From NCBI RefSeq assembly GCF_015356755.1, contig NZ_JADFCO010000062.1, positions 1-64,000 on the forward strand: a stretch of 64,000 nucleotides of DNA, written 5' to 3'. The DNA is from Nonlabens antarcticus. Its GTDB lineage: Bacteria > Bacteroidota > Bacteroidia > Flavobacteriales > Flavobacteriaceae. Shown one piece after another: positions 18,786-28,477 of this stretch (the stretch's first letter is position 1; every line of letters starts with the position of its first letter). A program made the position numbers and the translations under genes. The notes beneath the pieces were generated by a model that was not told the origin of the DNA, ran no database searches, and was given only the letters and a program-made list of their open reading frames with translations.

Positions 18786-18793
18786 TACCTTTG
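18786..18793 (+). promoter_or_regulatory. -7 element upstream of the UDP-HexNAc epimerase gene
   Basis: TACCTTTG matches TAnnTTTG exactly. It overlaps the most upstream possible start (TTG at 18791), supporting the later TTG start at 18830. No clear TTG -33 element. Confidence 0.5.
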
Positions 18794-18829
18794 CCGCTCA
18801 AATGTTTACGACCGTTTAAAACAATCAGC

Positions 18830-19792
18830 TTGAAAATACTTATTACCGGTGCCGCCGGATTTATTGGAAGTAATTTATCAGAATATTTTATCGATAAAGG
18901 CCATCAAGTTGTAGGTCTTGACAACTTTGCTACCGGACACCGTCACAATATTGAGCCGCTGCAAAAATTTGAGAACTTTACATTTATAGAAGGAGATATT
19001 CGGGATTTAGATACCTGTCATAAAGCGGTTGATGGCTGTGATTATGCATTGCACCAGGCAGCTCTGGGCAGTGTTCCCAGGTCCATTAAAGACCCCATTA
19101 CTTCTAACGACGTGAACGTAGGAGGCTTTTTAAATATGCTAGTCGCTTGTAAAGATGCGGGAGTGAAGAAAATGGTATATGCCGCCAGTAGTTCTACTTA
19201 TGGCGATTCAGAAGCTTTGCCTAAAGTGGAGGATGTCATTGGAAAGCCATTGTCTCCTTATGCGATTACAAAGTATGTCAATGAATTGTATGCAGACGTA
19301 TTCTATAAAACCTATGGACTGGATACGATAGGGTTGCGTTATTTTAATGTTTTTGGTCGCAAGCAGGATCCCAACGGTGCTTATGCTGCTGTGATTCCTT
19401 TATTTACAAAAAAATTAATGTCTAAGGAGTCTCCTAACATTAATGGAGACGGCACCTTTTCTAGGGATTTCACCTACATCGACAACGTGATTCAGGCTAA
19501 TGAAAAAGCAATGTTTTCCACTAATCCTGAGGCGGTGAATACAGTCTTTAACGTAGCTTACGGAGATAGAACTAATCTGAATCAATTGGTAGATCTTCTT
19601 AGAGACGCACTTGCCAAGTATGATCCTGAAATTGCCCAGATTAAAACCACCTACGGAGAACATAGGATAGGGGACATTCCTCATTCCTTGGCTTCTATTG
19701 ACAAAGCAAAATCGCTGTTGGATTATAACCCTAAATACAATATCAAATCTGGTATTGATGAGGCGGTAAAGTGGTACTGGGAAAATTTATAA
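18830..19792 (+). CDS. UDP-N-acetylglucosamine 4-epimerase-type SDR (TviC/WbpP-like)
   Basis: Probably interconverts UDP-GlcNAc and UDP-GalNAc (or their uronates). It is an extended SDR of 320 aa with GAAGFIGSNL at the N-terminus, AASSSTYGDSEALPK, and YAITKYVNELYADVF with the catalytic Tyr-x3-Lys. RYFNVFGRKQDPNGAYAAVIP is typical of the WbpP/TviC group. The chosen TTG start puts the glycine motif at the usual distance from the N-terminus. It lies 37 bp before a UDP-HexNAc dehydrogenase, the same pairing as tviC-tviB, which supports a UDP-GalNAcA product (inference). Confidence 0.85.
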   Translation: MKILITGAAGFIGSNLSEYFIDKGHQVVGLDNFATGHRHNIEPLQKFENFTFIEGDIRDLDTCHKAVDGCDYALHQAALGSVPRSIKDPITSNDVNVGGFLNMLVACKDAGVKKMVYAASSSTYGDSEALPKVEDVIGKPLSPYAITKYVNELYADVFYKTYGLDTIGLRYFNVFGRKQDPNGAYAAVIPLFTKKLMSKESPNINGDGTFSRDFTYIDNVIQANEKAMFSTNPEAVNTVFNVAYGDRTNLNQLVDLLRDALAKYDPEIAQIKTTYGEHRIGDIPHSLASIDKAKSLLDYNPKYNIKSGIDEAVKWYWENL

Positions 19793-19795
19793 TAT

Positions 19796-19811
19796 CGCTT
19801 TCGCGAAAGCG
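19796..19811. repeat. 16-bp palindrome, copy 4 (intergenic)
   Basis: Perfect CGCTTTCGCGAAAGCG starting 4 bp after the epimerase stop and 18 bp before the next start codon. Confidence 0.95.
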
Positions 19812-19829
19812 AAGACTTTAAAAATAACA

Positions 19830-21107
19830 ATGGAAATTAAAATAGCAGTAATAGGATTGGGATATGTGGGGTTGCCCTTAGCGAGATTGTTCGCTACTAA
19901 ATTCCCTGTGGTGGGATTTGATATCAATACATCCAGAGTTGATGCGTTGCGCAACGGTCATGACAGCACTTTAGAAGTGGCTGATGATATTTTGCAGGAT
20001 GCGTTAAAAGATAAAAATGACCGTAATAACGGTCTTTACTGTTCTGCAGATATCGCTGCTATAAAGGACTGCAATTATTACATCGTTACGGTTCCCACAC
20101 CAGTCGATAAAAACAACCGTCCCGTACTCACGCCACTATACAAGTCCAGCGAGACCGTAGCTAGTGTTTTGAAAAAAGACGATATCGTCATTTATGAATC
20201 CACTGTTTATCCTGGAGTTACAGAGGAAGAATGTGTGCCGGTACTTGAAAGGGTCAGCGGACTCAAATTTAACGAAGATTTCTTCGTAGGCTATTCCCCA
20301 GAACGCATCAATCCAGGCGATAAGGAGCATACGGTAGAAAAAATATTGAAGGTTACTTCTGGTTCAACACCTGAGATTGGAAAAAAAGTGAATGCATTAT
20401 ATGCCGCAGTGATTACCGCTGGAACACATCTAGCACCAACAATCAAAGTGGCAGAAGCTGCAAAAGTGATCGAGAATTCCCAGCGCGATATCAACATTGC
20501 CTTTGTCAATGAATTGGCCAAAATCTTCAACATCATGGGCATTGATACCCACGATGTGCTAGAAGCGGCTGGGACAAAGTGGAATTTTCTTCCCTTCAAG
20601 CCTGGATTAGTTGGTGGTCACTGTATTGGGGTAGATCCTTATTATCTGGCTCAAAAGGCACAAGAATTAGGCTACCACCCAGAGATTATCTTGGCAGGTA
20701 GAAGAATGAACGACAGCATGGGACAATATGTCGCAAGTGAAGTGATCAAATTGATGTTGAATCATGACTTAAAGGTAAAGGGAGCAAATATTTTGGTTTT
20801 GGGAATCACCTTTAAAGAAAACTGTCCAGACGTGCGCAATACTAAGGTGGTGGATGTGATCAAGCAATTAAAAGAATATGGGACTACTGTGGATATTTAC
20901 GATCCTTGGGCAAGTCCTGAAGAGGTGATGAAGGAGTATAATTTGATCACGACTAGAGAAATACCTTCGAAAAAATATGATGGGGTAGTTCTAGCAGTTT
21001 CTCACAAGGAGTTTATGGAGTTAGATATTGATGCTTTGAAGAGTACCGACGCGGTGGTTTATGATGTGAAGGGGATTTTAGGAGATCAGGCACAAGCCAA
21101 ATTATAA
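19830..21107 (+). CDS. UDP-N-acetylhexosamine 6-dehydrogenase (TviB/WbpO/WbpA family)
   Basis: Oxidises C6 of a UDP-N-acetylhexosamine to the uronic acid with NAD+. The 425-aa protein has AVIGLGYVGLPLARLFA at the N-terminus, YSPERINPGD in the middle, and the catalytic C265 in GLVGGHCIGVDPYYL. LGITFKENCPDVRNTKV is in the C-terminal domain. Family annotation usually reads Vi polysaccharide protein TviB, but GlcNAc versus ManNAc versus GalNAc cannot be decided by eye. The upstream 4-epimerase favours UDP-GalNAcA. A decayed relative sits at 9162-9589. Confidence 0.88.
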   Translation: MEIKIAVIGLGYVGLPLARLFATKFPVVGFDINTSRVDALRNGHDSTLEVADDILQDALKDKNDRNNGLYCSADIAAIKDCNYYIVTVPTPVDKNNRPVLTPLYKSSETVASVLKKDDIVIYESTVYPGVTEEECVPVLERVSGLKFNEDFFVGYSPERINPGDKEHTVEKILKVTSGSTPEIGKKVNALYAAVITAGTHLAPTIKVAEAAKVIENSQRDINIAFVNELAKIFNIMGIDTHDVLEAAGTKWNFLPFKPGLVGGHCIGVDPYYLAQKAQELGYHPEIILAGRRMNDSMGQYVASEVIKLMLNHDLKVKGANILVLGITFKENCPDVRNTKVVDVIKQLKEYGTTVDIYDPWASPEEVMKEYNLITTREIPSKKYDGVVLAVSHKEFMELDIDALKSTDAVVYDVKGILGDQAQAKL

Positions 21108-21186
21108 ACTATTCTAAAATTTAGGGCAAAAGCAAACATGTTAAGTTAATTCAGGCAAAATAAGCTTGTTTGAATAAAGAGTAGAA

Positions 21187-22593
21187 ATGGAGATAAAGAA
21201 AATTTGTTGCATCGGAGCAGGCTACGTTGGTGGTCCTACGATGAGCGTGCTCGCTCAGAAAAACCCTCAGATAAGGGTAACTGTAGTGGATACAAATGAA
21301 GAAAGAATAGCTGCCTGGAATGCATCAGATTTAGAGGTTTTACCTATTTATGAGCCAGGATTAAAAGAAGTTGTAAATGAGGCAAGAGGTAGAAATTTAT
21401 TTTTTAGCACGGAAGTAGAAAAAGCTATTGAGGAGGCTGAAATGATATTTATATCTGTAAATACACCTACGAAGACCTATGGAAAGGGAAAGGGATTTGC
21501 ATCAGATTTAAAATACATTGAATTATGTGCGAGGCAGATTGCTAAGGTTTCTAAGACGAATAAAATCGTGGTAGAAAAATCAACCTTACCTGTTAGAACC
21601 GCACAGGCCATAAAAGATATTCTTGATCATACGGGAAATGGAGTTGAATTTCAAATATTATCCAATCCTGAGTTCTTGGCAGAAGGAACTGCTATTGACG
21701 ATCTTGTAAACCCAGATCGTGTTCTAATAGGTGGTGAAGAAAGTGAGAAAGGTAAGATTGCTGTTAAGGCTTTGTTTGATATATATGCTAATTGGATATC
21801 TAAAGAAAAAATACTCACCACTAACGTATGGTCATCTGAATTGTCAAAATTAGCAGCTAACGCCTTTTTAGCACAACGAGTGTCTTCTATAAATGCTATA
21901 TCAGAATTATGTGAAGTTACTGGAGCAGATGTAGATGAGGTTGCTAAAGCTATAGGGACCGATAGTCGAATTGGTTCTAAGTTTTTAAAGGCATCTGTAG
22001 GCTTTGGTGGCTCTTGCTTTCAAAAAGATATTTTGAATTTGGTTTATATAGCGAAATCTTACGGGTTACACGAAGTAGCGGATTATTGGGAGCAGATAGT
22101 TATTATGAATGATCATCAAAAAAATAGATTTGCTGATAAAATAATAAGCACTTTGTATAACACAGTTTCGGGTAAAAAAATCACTTTTCTCGGTTGGGCA
22201 TTTAAGAAGGATACTAATGATACACGGGAGTCAGCTGCTATTTATGTAGCTGATGCTCTATTAAATGAAAAAGCAGAAATAACAGTTTATGACCCGAAAG
22301 TTAGCGCAGAAAGAATATATGCCGATTTAGATTATCTAAATTCTCGCAGTCCAGAAGAGAATAGACGACTCTTGAAAATTGTTGATGATCCGTATGATGC
22401 CTGCACAGACTCACATGCTATAGCTGTTTTAACAGAATGGGATGAATTTAAAGAATACAACTGGAAAAATATTTTCGGGACTATAATTAAACCTGCATTT
22501 GTTTTTGATGGTAGAAAAATACTGAACGGTTATGCTATGAAAGAAATAGGATTTAAATATAATTCTGTAGGCGTTTTAAACTTAAAAAGCTAG
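21187..22593 (+). CDS. ugd: UDP-glucose 6-dehydrogenase, copy 2
   Basis: Same reaction as copy 1, making UDP-glucuronate. It has 468 aa, with [14 protein letters not shown] at the N-terminus, the catalytic C277 in [10 protein letters not shown] and [19 protein letters not shown] near the end. Its codons are clearly more AT-rich than those of copy 1 and match the following glycosyltransferase genes. This suggests that the two copies have different histories, or that this copy belongs to the exchangeable core of the locus. A UDP-glucuronate 4-epimerase begins 1 bp after its stop, so UDP-galacturonate is the likely end product. Confidence 0.93.
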   Translation: MEIKKICCIGAGYVGGPTMSVLAQKNPQIRVTVVDTNEERIAAWNASDLEVLPIYEPGLKEVVNEARGRNLFFSTEVEKAIEEAEMIFISVNTPTKTYGKGKGFASDLKYIELCARQIAKVSKTNKIVVEKSTLPVRTAQAIKDILDHTGNGVEFQILSNPEFLAEGTAIDDLVNPDRVLIGGEESEKGKIAVKALFDIYANWISKEKILTTNVWSSELSKLAANAFLAQRVSSINAISELCEVTGADVDEVAKAIGTDSRIGSKFLKASVGFGGSCFQKDILNLVYIAKSYGLHEVADYWEQIVIMNDHQKNRFADKIISTLYNTVSGKKITFLGWAFKKDTNDTRESAAIYVADALLNEKAEITVYDPKVSAERIYADLDYLNSRSPEENRRLLKIVDDPYDACTDSHAIAVLTEWDEFKEYNWKNIFGTIIKPAFVFDGRKILNGYAMKEIGFKYNSVGVLNLKS

Positions 22594-22594
22594 T

Positions 22595-23629
22595 ATGAAA
22601 ATTTTAGTTACAGGCGCAGCTGGTTTTATTGGTTATCATTTGTGTGAAAAACTTATTAGTCTTGGGCATGAAGTAGTTGGTTTAGATAACATTAATGATT
22701 ATTATGATGTCGACCTAAAATATGCTAGGCTTAATGAGTTAGGCATAATCAGAGATTCCATTAGCTTTAATAATCTTGTTGATAGTACAATTCATGGATT
22801 GCAAATGCAATTCGTGCAAATGAATCTTCAGGACGAAATGGAGTTGCCTAAGATTTTTGCAGACCACAAATTTGACATTGTTTGTAATCTTGCCGCTCAA
22901 GCAGGCGTTCGCTACAGTATTGAGAAACCCATGAAATATGTAGAAAGCAATATTGTAGGTTTTGTGAATTTATTGGAATGCATTAGGAATTTTAAAGTAA
23001 AAAAATTGATTTATGCCAGCAGTTCTAGTGTTTATGGTATGAATGTGAAAGTTCCTTTTTCTACCGATGATAACGTAGATCACCCGATAAGTATGTACGC
23101 GGCCACTAAAAAAAGTAATGAATTAATGGCACATACGTACAGCCATTTATTTGGGATTGAAACTATAGGTTTACGCTTTTTTACGGTGTACGGTCCTTGG
23201 GGAAGACCAGATATGGCAATCTATTTATTTGCGGATGCAATATCTAAAGGCAATCCAATTAAAGTCTTCAATAATGGAAAAATGAGTAGAGATTTTACTT
23301 ATATTGACGATATAGTAAATGGAATTCAATTTTTTTTAGCAAAAACTCCTAATGAAAACTCGTTAAACTCCTCAAATGTGAATTACAAAATATTTAATAT
23401 AGGAAATGGTAATCCACAATCTTTGACTGACTTTATAAGTGCTATCGAGTTTAACTTTTCTTTAAAATCGAAAAAAGATTTTTTATCTATCCAAGATGGA
23501 GATGTTCCTCATACTTGGGCCGATATTTCTCAACTAGAAGGTTTGGGATATAATAGCACCACGGGTATTACAGAAGGAATCCAAAAATTTGCCGCCTGGT
23601 ATAAAAGGTACCATCATGAAAATAATTAG
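22595..23629 (+). CDS. UDP-glucuronate 4-epimerase
   Basis: Predicted to convert UDP-glucuronate to UDP-galacturonate. It is an extended SDR of 344 aa with GAAGFIGYHL at the N-terminus, NLAAQAGVRYSIEKP, YASSSSVYGMN, and YAATKKSNELMAHTYSHLFG with the Tyr-x3-Lys pair. RFFTVYGPWGRPDMAIYLF is the clear CapI/LpsL hallmark. It directly follows ugd copy 2, which supplies its substrate. It overlaps the next glycosyltransferase gene by 14 bp. Confidence 0.92.
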   Translation: MKILVTGAAGFIGYHLCEKLISLGHEVVGLDNINDYYDVDLKYARLNELGIIRDSISFNNLVDSTIHGLQMQFVQMNLQDEMELPKIFADHKFDIVCNLAAQAGVRYSIEKPMKYVESNIVGFVNLLECIRNFKVKKLIYASSSSVYGMNVKVPFSTDDNVDHPISMYAATKKSNELMAHTYSHLFGIETIGLRFFTVYGPWGRPDMAIYLFADAISKGNPIKVFNNGKMSRDFTYIDDIVNGIQFFLAKTPNENSLNSSNVNYKIFNIGNGNPQSLTDFISAIEFNFSLKSKKDFLSIQDGDVPHTWADISQLEGLGYNSTTGITEGIQKFAAWYKRYHHENN

Positions 23630-24755
23630 TATAAGTAATATAAATTTAGAAACGGATAATGGAGATGCCCATGCTATTAGGACGAAACTTTTACATAAGG
23701 GATTAGAAAAAAAGATAGATTTAGAAATATTTTCTTATTCAACTGCGCAGCACGTCGAAAAACAAATTCCGTCTGGAAAGTATTTGTTTAGTAGTAATCT
23801 TGGGAAAATTAAAATAGCAGTTTATATTAATCATATTGTGAACTCATTTTACTTTATTTTTTTTCTATGTAGAATAAAAAGACAGACTTCACTATTAATT
23901 GATAAGTTACCTATCAATTTAGTAATTCCCTTTATATTTTTTAAATTATTTAGAAAAAATAAAGTAATAGCACAATATCATGAGTTTCTAATTTACCATA
24001 GTCCCCCATCAAAACTTTATATTCGATATATAAAGGATTTCCATTATTGCCTTTTAAAAATCTTGTTAAAGGCTGTTGATTTTTTGATTGTTATTTCACA
24101 TGAACATTCCAAATATTATAAAAAATTCCTCAAAAAAGAAGCCCAAATACTTATTGTACCAATTCTTATTGATGCATCTCTAAGTATTACATGTAGAAAG
24201 ATCGATGATTTTTCTAGATTTAAAATTTGTTATGCAGGTGCCATTTCTAAAAGTAACGGAATTGAACTGTTATTAGAAGCTATAAAGAATAACTCTAAAT
24301 TAGAATTATTAATATTTGGACCTTCAGATAAAACCTATTTTGAAATTTTGAAGCATAACTACTTTTCTTATTCGAATATTAAATTTGAGAAGGCGAAAAG
24401 TAATCAGGAAACAAAGATTGTTTTATCACAGCAAGATTTACTAGTAATTCCTAAAATACAAGATCTGCGGTCTGTTGGATACATTCCCACAAAATTAGCA
24501 GATTTCTTATTTTCCGGAACCCCTGTATTGGCGACAAATATTGGCGAATTAGATAAGTATATTATTGATGGTCATAATGGATACTTAGTAAAAGCAGATA
24601 ACTTACCAGAAATGAGGGAAAAGATAAATAATATTTCTCTTAAGTCTGTAAATGAATTACGCTCTATAGGAGAAAACGGTATATTGACTTCAAAAATGTT
24701 TCATTATGAAAAACAGGTTGAATCGATTTTAAGTGAAATTTTCAGAAATGAATAA
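23616..24755 (+). CDS. glycosyltransferase, GT-B fold (family 4-like)
   Basis: A 379-aa cytoplasmic or membrane-associated glycosyltransferase predicted to add one sugar to the lipid-linked repeat unit. The C-terminal half has the GT4-like features ICYAGAISKSNGIELLLEAI and then KLADFLFSGTPVLATNIGEL. The latter is the nucleotide-sugar site, although the usual E-x7-E is weak. The ATG at 23616 (MKIISISNIN) is chosen; it lies inside the epimerase end. The gene is very AT-rich, like its neighbours up to 28.5 kb. Donor and acceptor cannot be told. Confidence 0.82.
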   Translation: MKIISISNINLETDNGDAHAIRTKLLHKGLEKKIDLEIFSYSTAQHVEKQIPSGKYLFSSNLGKIKIAVYINHIVNSFYFIFFLCRIKRQTSLLIDKLPINLVIPFIFFKLFRKNKVIAQYHEFLIYHSPPSKLYIRYIKDFHYCLLKILLKAVDFLIVISHEHSKYYKKFLKKEAQILIVPILIDASLSITCRKIDDFSRFKICYAGAISKSNGIELLLEAIKNNSKLELLIFGPSDKTYFEILKHNYFSYSNIKFEKAKSNQETKIVLSQQDLLVIPKIQDLRSVGYIPTKLADFLFSGTPVLATNIGELDKYIIDGHNGYLVKADNLPEMREKINNISLKSVNELRSIGENGILTSKMFHYEKQVESILSEIFRNE

Positions 24756-26145
24756 GCAGTTATTAAATTCTTTTCTCTTTTATGGAGTCAGCACAGGATT
24801 AAGTCGTTTTATATCACTAATTCTAATTCCTATTTATGTCCGGTATTTTAACACAAGTGAATATGGTGTTATCGACATAATTCAAACCGTTGTAAGTGTA
24901 ATTGTTATTTTCGGAATCTTGCAATTGGAAACTTCAATTCAGCGTTATTATTACGAAACGAGGGGGAGATACAGGAAAATGATGATTTCTACAGTATGTT
25001 TTACTATATTTTTCATTTCAATAGTCCTAGTTATTGTAATAAGTATATTCTCAAAATTAATTTCAACTGCATTGTTTGATATACCATCTTACAGCACTGA
25101 AATAATTGTAGCCTCGCTAATTATACCTTTTTTAAATATTACCGTTATATTTTTCATCGTTTTGCGTTATTTGAAAAAGCCAGTTTTATTTTCAGTTTTG
25201 ATATTGCTACAAGTAGTAACAAGTGCAGGTTTAACGCTATTACTAGTTTTAAAATTTGATCTTGGAATTAAAAGCGTTTTTTTAGGACAACTAGCTGGTT
25301 ACATAATTGTTGCAATAGTTCAATTATACGTACTACGTAATAATCTTGTATTACAATGGAACAGAAAGATTCTCAAAAAAATGTTGGTATTTGCTATTCC
25401 GCAATTCCCTGCTAGAATTGGAAGTGCAAGTGTAACTTACCTTAATAGATTTGTTATGCTATCGTTATTAACGACTTCGGCAATTGGAATCTTTTCTGTT
25501 GCATTAAAATTCGCGTCTGTGATGCAACTATTAAATATCTCATTCTCGATGGCTTGGATCCCATTCATGTATGAGAATTTAAAGAAAAGTGATCACAAAG
25601 AAATTTACAAAACGGTTTTTGAATTCGTAATTCAAATAACTTTCGTTGTTGTTTTTGTTGTTAGTTTGTTTTCAAAAGAAATCATTCAATTGTTTACTGT
25701 CGAAGCTTATTACGACGCAGCGTATTTATTACCAGGATTGATATTGTATAATGCATTGTTTATTGTTAAAGCCATCACAGATATAGGAATTGTAATAACA
25801 AAGAAAATGATTTATATATCGTACGTTTATTTTATTGGAGCTTCTGTAAATGTTGGGTTTTTGTATTTAGGAATATATTTCTTTGATTTAAAAGGTGTTG
25901 TATATTCGATGTTACTTACTAACATTGTGATAGTTTTTTTAGGATGGTTTTTTTCGGAAAAGCTATATCATATTGGAATGAATTTGAACAAATATTTACT
26001 TTATTTAACTACGAGTATTATATGTGTAGTGGTTCTCATGAATTATAATTTTAATGATTATTTTAGGTATAGTTTAGCTTTACTATCCTTATTATTTATG
26101 ATATATCAAAATAAAGGTTACGTTAAAAAATTTTTTGTAACATAA
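24748..26145 (+). CDS. wzx: Wzx-type oligosaccharide flippase
   Basis: An integral membrane protein of 465 aa with about 12-14 predicted hydrophobic helices, starting with the family-typical SFLFYGVSTGLSRFISLI and YVRYFNTSEYGVID. It belongs to the polysaccharide-synthesis MATE/MOP superfamily and would flip undecaprenyl-linked repeat units to the periplasm. ATG 24748 is preferred; it overlaps the preceding glycosyltransferase by 8 bp. No other flippase or ABC exporter is present, so this is the locus flippase. The symbol is by role, as sequence identity in this family is low. Confidence 0.87.
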   Translation: MNKQLLNSFLFYGVSTGLSRFISLILIPIYVRYFNTSEYGVIDIIQTVVSVIVIFGILQLETSIQRYYYETRGRYRKMMISTVCFTIFFISIVLVIVISIFSKLISTALFDIPSYSTEIIVASLIIPFLNITVIFFIVLRYLKKPVLFSVLILLQVVTSAGLTLLLVLKFDLGIKSVFLGQLAGYIIVAIVQLYVLRNNLVLQWNRKILKKMLVFAIPQFPARIGSASVTYLNRFVMLSLLTTSAIGIFSVALKFASVMQLLNISFSMAWIPFMYENLKKSDHKEIYKTVFEFVIQITFVVVFVVSLFSKEIIQLFTVEAYYDAAYLLPGLILYNALFIVKAITDIGIVITKKMIYISYVYFIGASVNVGFLYLGIYFFDLKGVVYSMLLTNIVIVFLGWFFSEKLYHIGMNLNKYLLYLTTSIICVVVLMNYNFNDYFRYSLALLSLLFMIYQNKGYVKKFFVT

Positions 26146-26262
26146 TAAAATTTGTAATAAATAATTGCTTCGATATTTGTTTTCGAGCTAAATGTAAAAA
26201 TAAGGATTAAAATCAAAATTTTATTTTAAGCAATTTTTCAATTGTAATAAAAAAACAATATA

Positions 26263-27201
26263 TTGGAAACTCAGGTTATAGTATCTGTATTGATGAGCAT
26301 TTACGATGAGCCCATAGAATGGATCAATTGCTCAATTTCTTCGATTTTGAATCAATCATTCCTGAATTTTGAATTTGTAATCATCAATGACAATCCTTCT
26401 AGAAATGAAAATATTGTTCTTTTAAATAAGTTTAAAGGAAAAGATTCTCGTATCAAAGTTATAAGTAATGTAGAAAACTTAGGATTGACAAAATCATTGA
26501 ATATTGGGTTGAAAATTGCAAAAGGGAAGTATTTAGCTCGGATGGATGCCGATGATATTTCCTTGCCATTGAGGCTTGAAAAACAAGTTCAATTTTTAGA
26601 AAAAAATCTAGAGTATATTTTGTGCGGTTCAAGTCGAATTGATTTAATCGAGGGAAAGGAGAATCTTGTGACATTACCAATTACCGATGAAAATATTAAG
26701 TTGGAAATGCTCTTAAGAAATTGCATAACGCATCCAACCGTGATGTTAAGAAATGATATTTTAAAGTCTAAAAATATTCATTACGATGAACATGTAAAAA
26801 AATCTCAAGATTATGCGTTATGGGTGCGAATGTCTTCCCTTGGGAAATTTTATAATATATCAGAACCTCTCATTCATTATAGAATATCCAATAATCAAAT
26901 TAGTAAAAAAAATTATAACGAACAATATAAGTTTAGTAACGGTAATAGACTTATGTATATAAACCAATTCATGATATCCTATGGCATTGATATATCGGGT
27001 AAAAATAATTTCAATAAAATTAATGTTCTTAAAGTAAATAAACGACAGAAAGAGATCATGCAATCAGCAATTATGATTTCTAAAAATAAAATAAGTACCT
27101 TTTCTCTTTTAAAATTCATTTTACGTTTTAATTTTGTCAGGTACTTATCTGTTCACAAATATTTATTACATTATTTATTACACATAAGTAGAAATGCATA
27201 G
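26263..27201 (+). CDS. glycosyltransferase family 2
   Basis: A 312-aa GT-A enzyme. VSVLMSIYDEPIEWINCSIS opens the nucleotide-binding fold, and ARMDADDISLPLRLEKQ carries the DxD metal and donor site (about residue 90). HPTVMLRN and KSQDYALWVRMS are typical of the acceptor half. It starts with TTG at 26263, and a 117-bp AT-rich gap without other features precedes it. It overlaps the next gene by 8 bp. Sugar specificity is unknown. Confidence 0.87.
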   Translation: METQVIVSVLMSIYDEPIEWINCSISSILNQSFLNFEFVIINDNPSRNENIVLLNKFKGKDSRIKVISNVENLGLTKSLNIGLKIAKGKYLARMDADDISLPLRLEKQVQFLEKNLEYILCGSSRIDLIEGKENLVTLPITDENIKLEMLLRNCITHPTVMLRNDILKSKNIHYDEHVKKSQDYALWVRMSSLGKFYNISEPLIHYRISNNQISKKNYNEQYKFSNGNRLMYINQFMISYGIDISGKNNFNKINVLKVNKRQKEIMQSAIMISKNKISTFSLLKFILRFNFVRYLSVHKYLLHYLLHISRNA

Positions 27202-28468
27202 TTTATCTAGAATCTTATTATTTAGAATTCAATTTCTTCTGGGTTTATTTGGTTTATTTTATTTTTTATTATTTAGCGATTTTCCATTTATTTTAAACTG
27301 TATTTTTTTCGGTTGTTTACTATATAACCTAGTTAGCAACCTGAAGAATGGATTTTCTATAATTTATTTTTATTGTATTTTACTTTTATCAACATTACTT
27401 CCGCTTGTAATCGTTAATTTGGGTATTCTTTCAGATTTAGTCCGTCCAAACTCTATTCGATCAATTATTCTGTCCGAAAGAATCTACGGTGTAGTATTCG
27501 ACTTAATTCTTTTTTCTACTTTTATTTTTAGTTCATATTTAAATTTAACTTTGGGATTTTCTTTTACTAAAATTCAAAAACAAATAACTAAAAATAAAAC
27601 TTTATTCTTAGAAATTCTTATTCTTTTTTTTTCATTTATGATCAATCGGAATAGTTCGAATATTTTATATAATTCCTATCATGGTGATGGCTATGTAGAT
27701 GGAGAAAGTTTCGGTGGTTGGTCAGTATTTTTTATCGTCACAATGGCATTTTACATTTATAAAACTAATTTAGAAAATAGAAGACATCTTTTTTTTTCTA
27801 TTGCTGTTATCCTTTATTGGTTTTTGTTTGGTAATAGGGGTGAGGTTTTTCCATTAGTATTCTTTATCCTATTAAAGATATCTAAAACTAATTTAAAAAT
27901 TAAAAGTTGGAAAGTTTTATTATATGGTAGTTTTGGTGTTGCTGTATTTATGATCAATGGTCTTATGAGATCTGGAACAACATTTAATTTTTCTACATTT
28001 TTAGGTTCATTTTTTTCTAATTTCACTGGTACGCCGGTAACTTATTCTTTGATGGCTGTGGTTTACCATACTGAGAGGGTTGGGTTTGCTTACGGTATTA
28101 CGTTTTTTGAATATTTTTTGAGATCGCTGCCTAGTTTTATTCAATCTGAAAGACCAGGCGATTTATCGATGTTCTTAGTGAAAGAATATTCTACCTTGGG
28201 AGGTACGCATTTTATTGGAGAGCCATATTTTAATTTCGGTATATTAGGTGTTTTCTTTTTCATGCATTCATTTAGCTCTCTTTTTTTAATAATAGAAAAA
28301 AAAGCAAGAGCTCTCTATGAGTATCGTTACATATTTATAGTGTTGATATTTCTAGGAACTAGGACGGTCTGGTATGGGTACATAACATTTTATAAAACTT
28401 TTCTTTTATTAAGTTTTGTTCTAATTTTTTTGTTCATCCTCAAAAAGTTTAGATTTAGTTTAATTTAA
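27194..28468 (+). CDS. wzy: Wzy-like O-antigen/capsule polymerase
   Basis: A polytopic membrane protein of 424 aa with roughly 10-12 hydrophobic segments and a central loop containing NSYHGDGYVDGESFGGWS. It has no enzyme motif of soluble families. The pattern is that of a repeat-unit polymerase of the Wzy (EpsG/oligosaccharide repeat unit polymerase) type. It sits among glycosyltransferases in a locus that has Wzx, Wza and Wzc but no other candidate polymerase. The identification is by topology and context, since Wzy proteins are barely conserved. Confidence 0.75.
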   Translation: MHSLSRILLFRIQFLLGLFGLFYFLLFSDFPFILNCIFFGCLLYNLVSNLKNGFSIIYFYCILLLSTLLPLVIVNLGILSDLVRPNSIRSIILSERIYGVVFDLILFSTFIFSSYLNLTLGFSFTKIQKQITKNKTLFLEILILFFSFMINRNSSNILYNSYHGDGYVDGESFGGWSVFFIVTMAFYIYKTNLENRRHLFFSIAVILYWFLFGNRGEVFPLVFFILLKISKTNLKIKSWKVLLYGSFGVAVFMINGLMRSGTTFNFSTFLGSFFSNFTGTPVTYSLMAVVYHTERVGFAYGITFFEYFLRSLPSFIQSERPGDLSMFLVKEYSTLGGTHFIGEPYFNFGILGVFFFMHSFSSLFLIIEKKARALYEYRYIFIVLIFLGTRTVWYGYITFYKTFLLLSFVLIFLFILKKFRFSLI

Positions 28469-28477
28469 TTTCATTAA

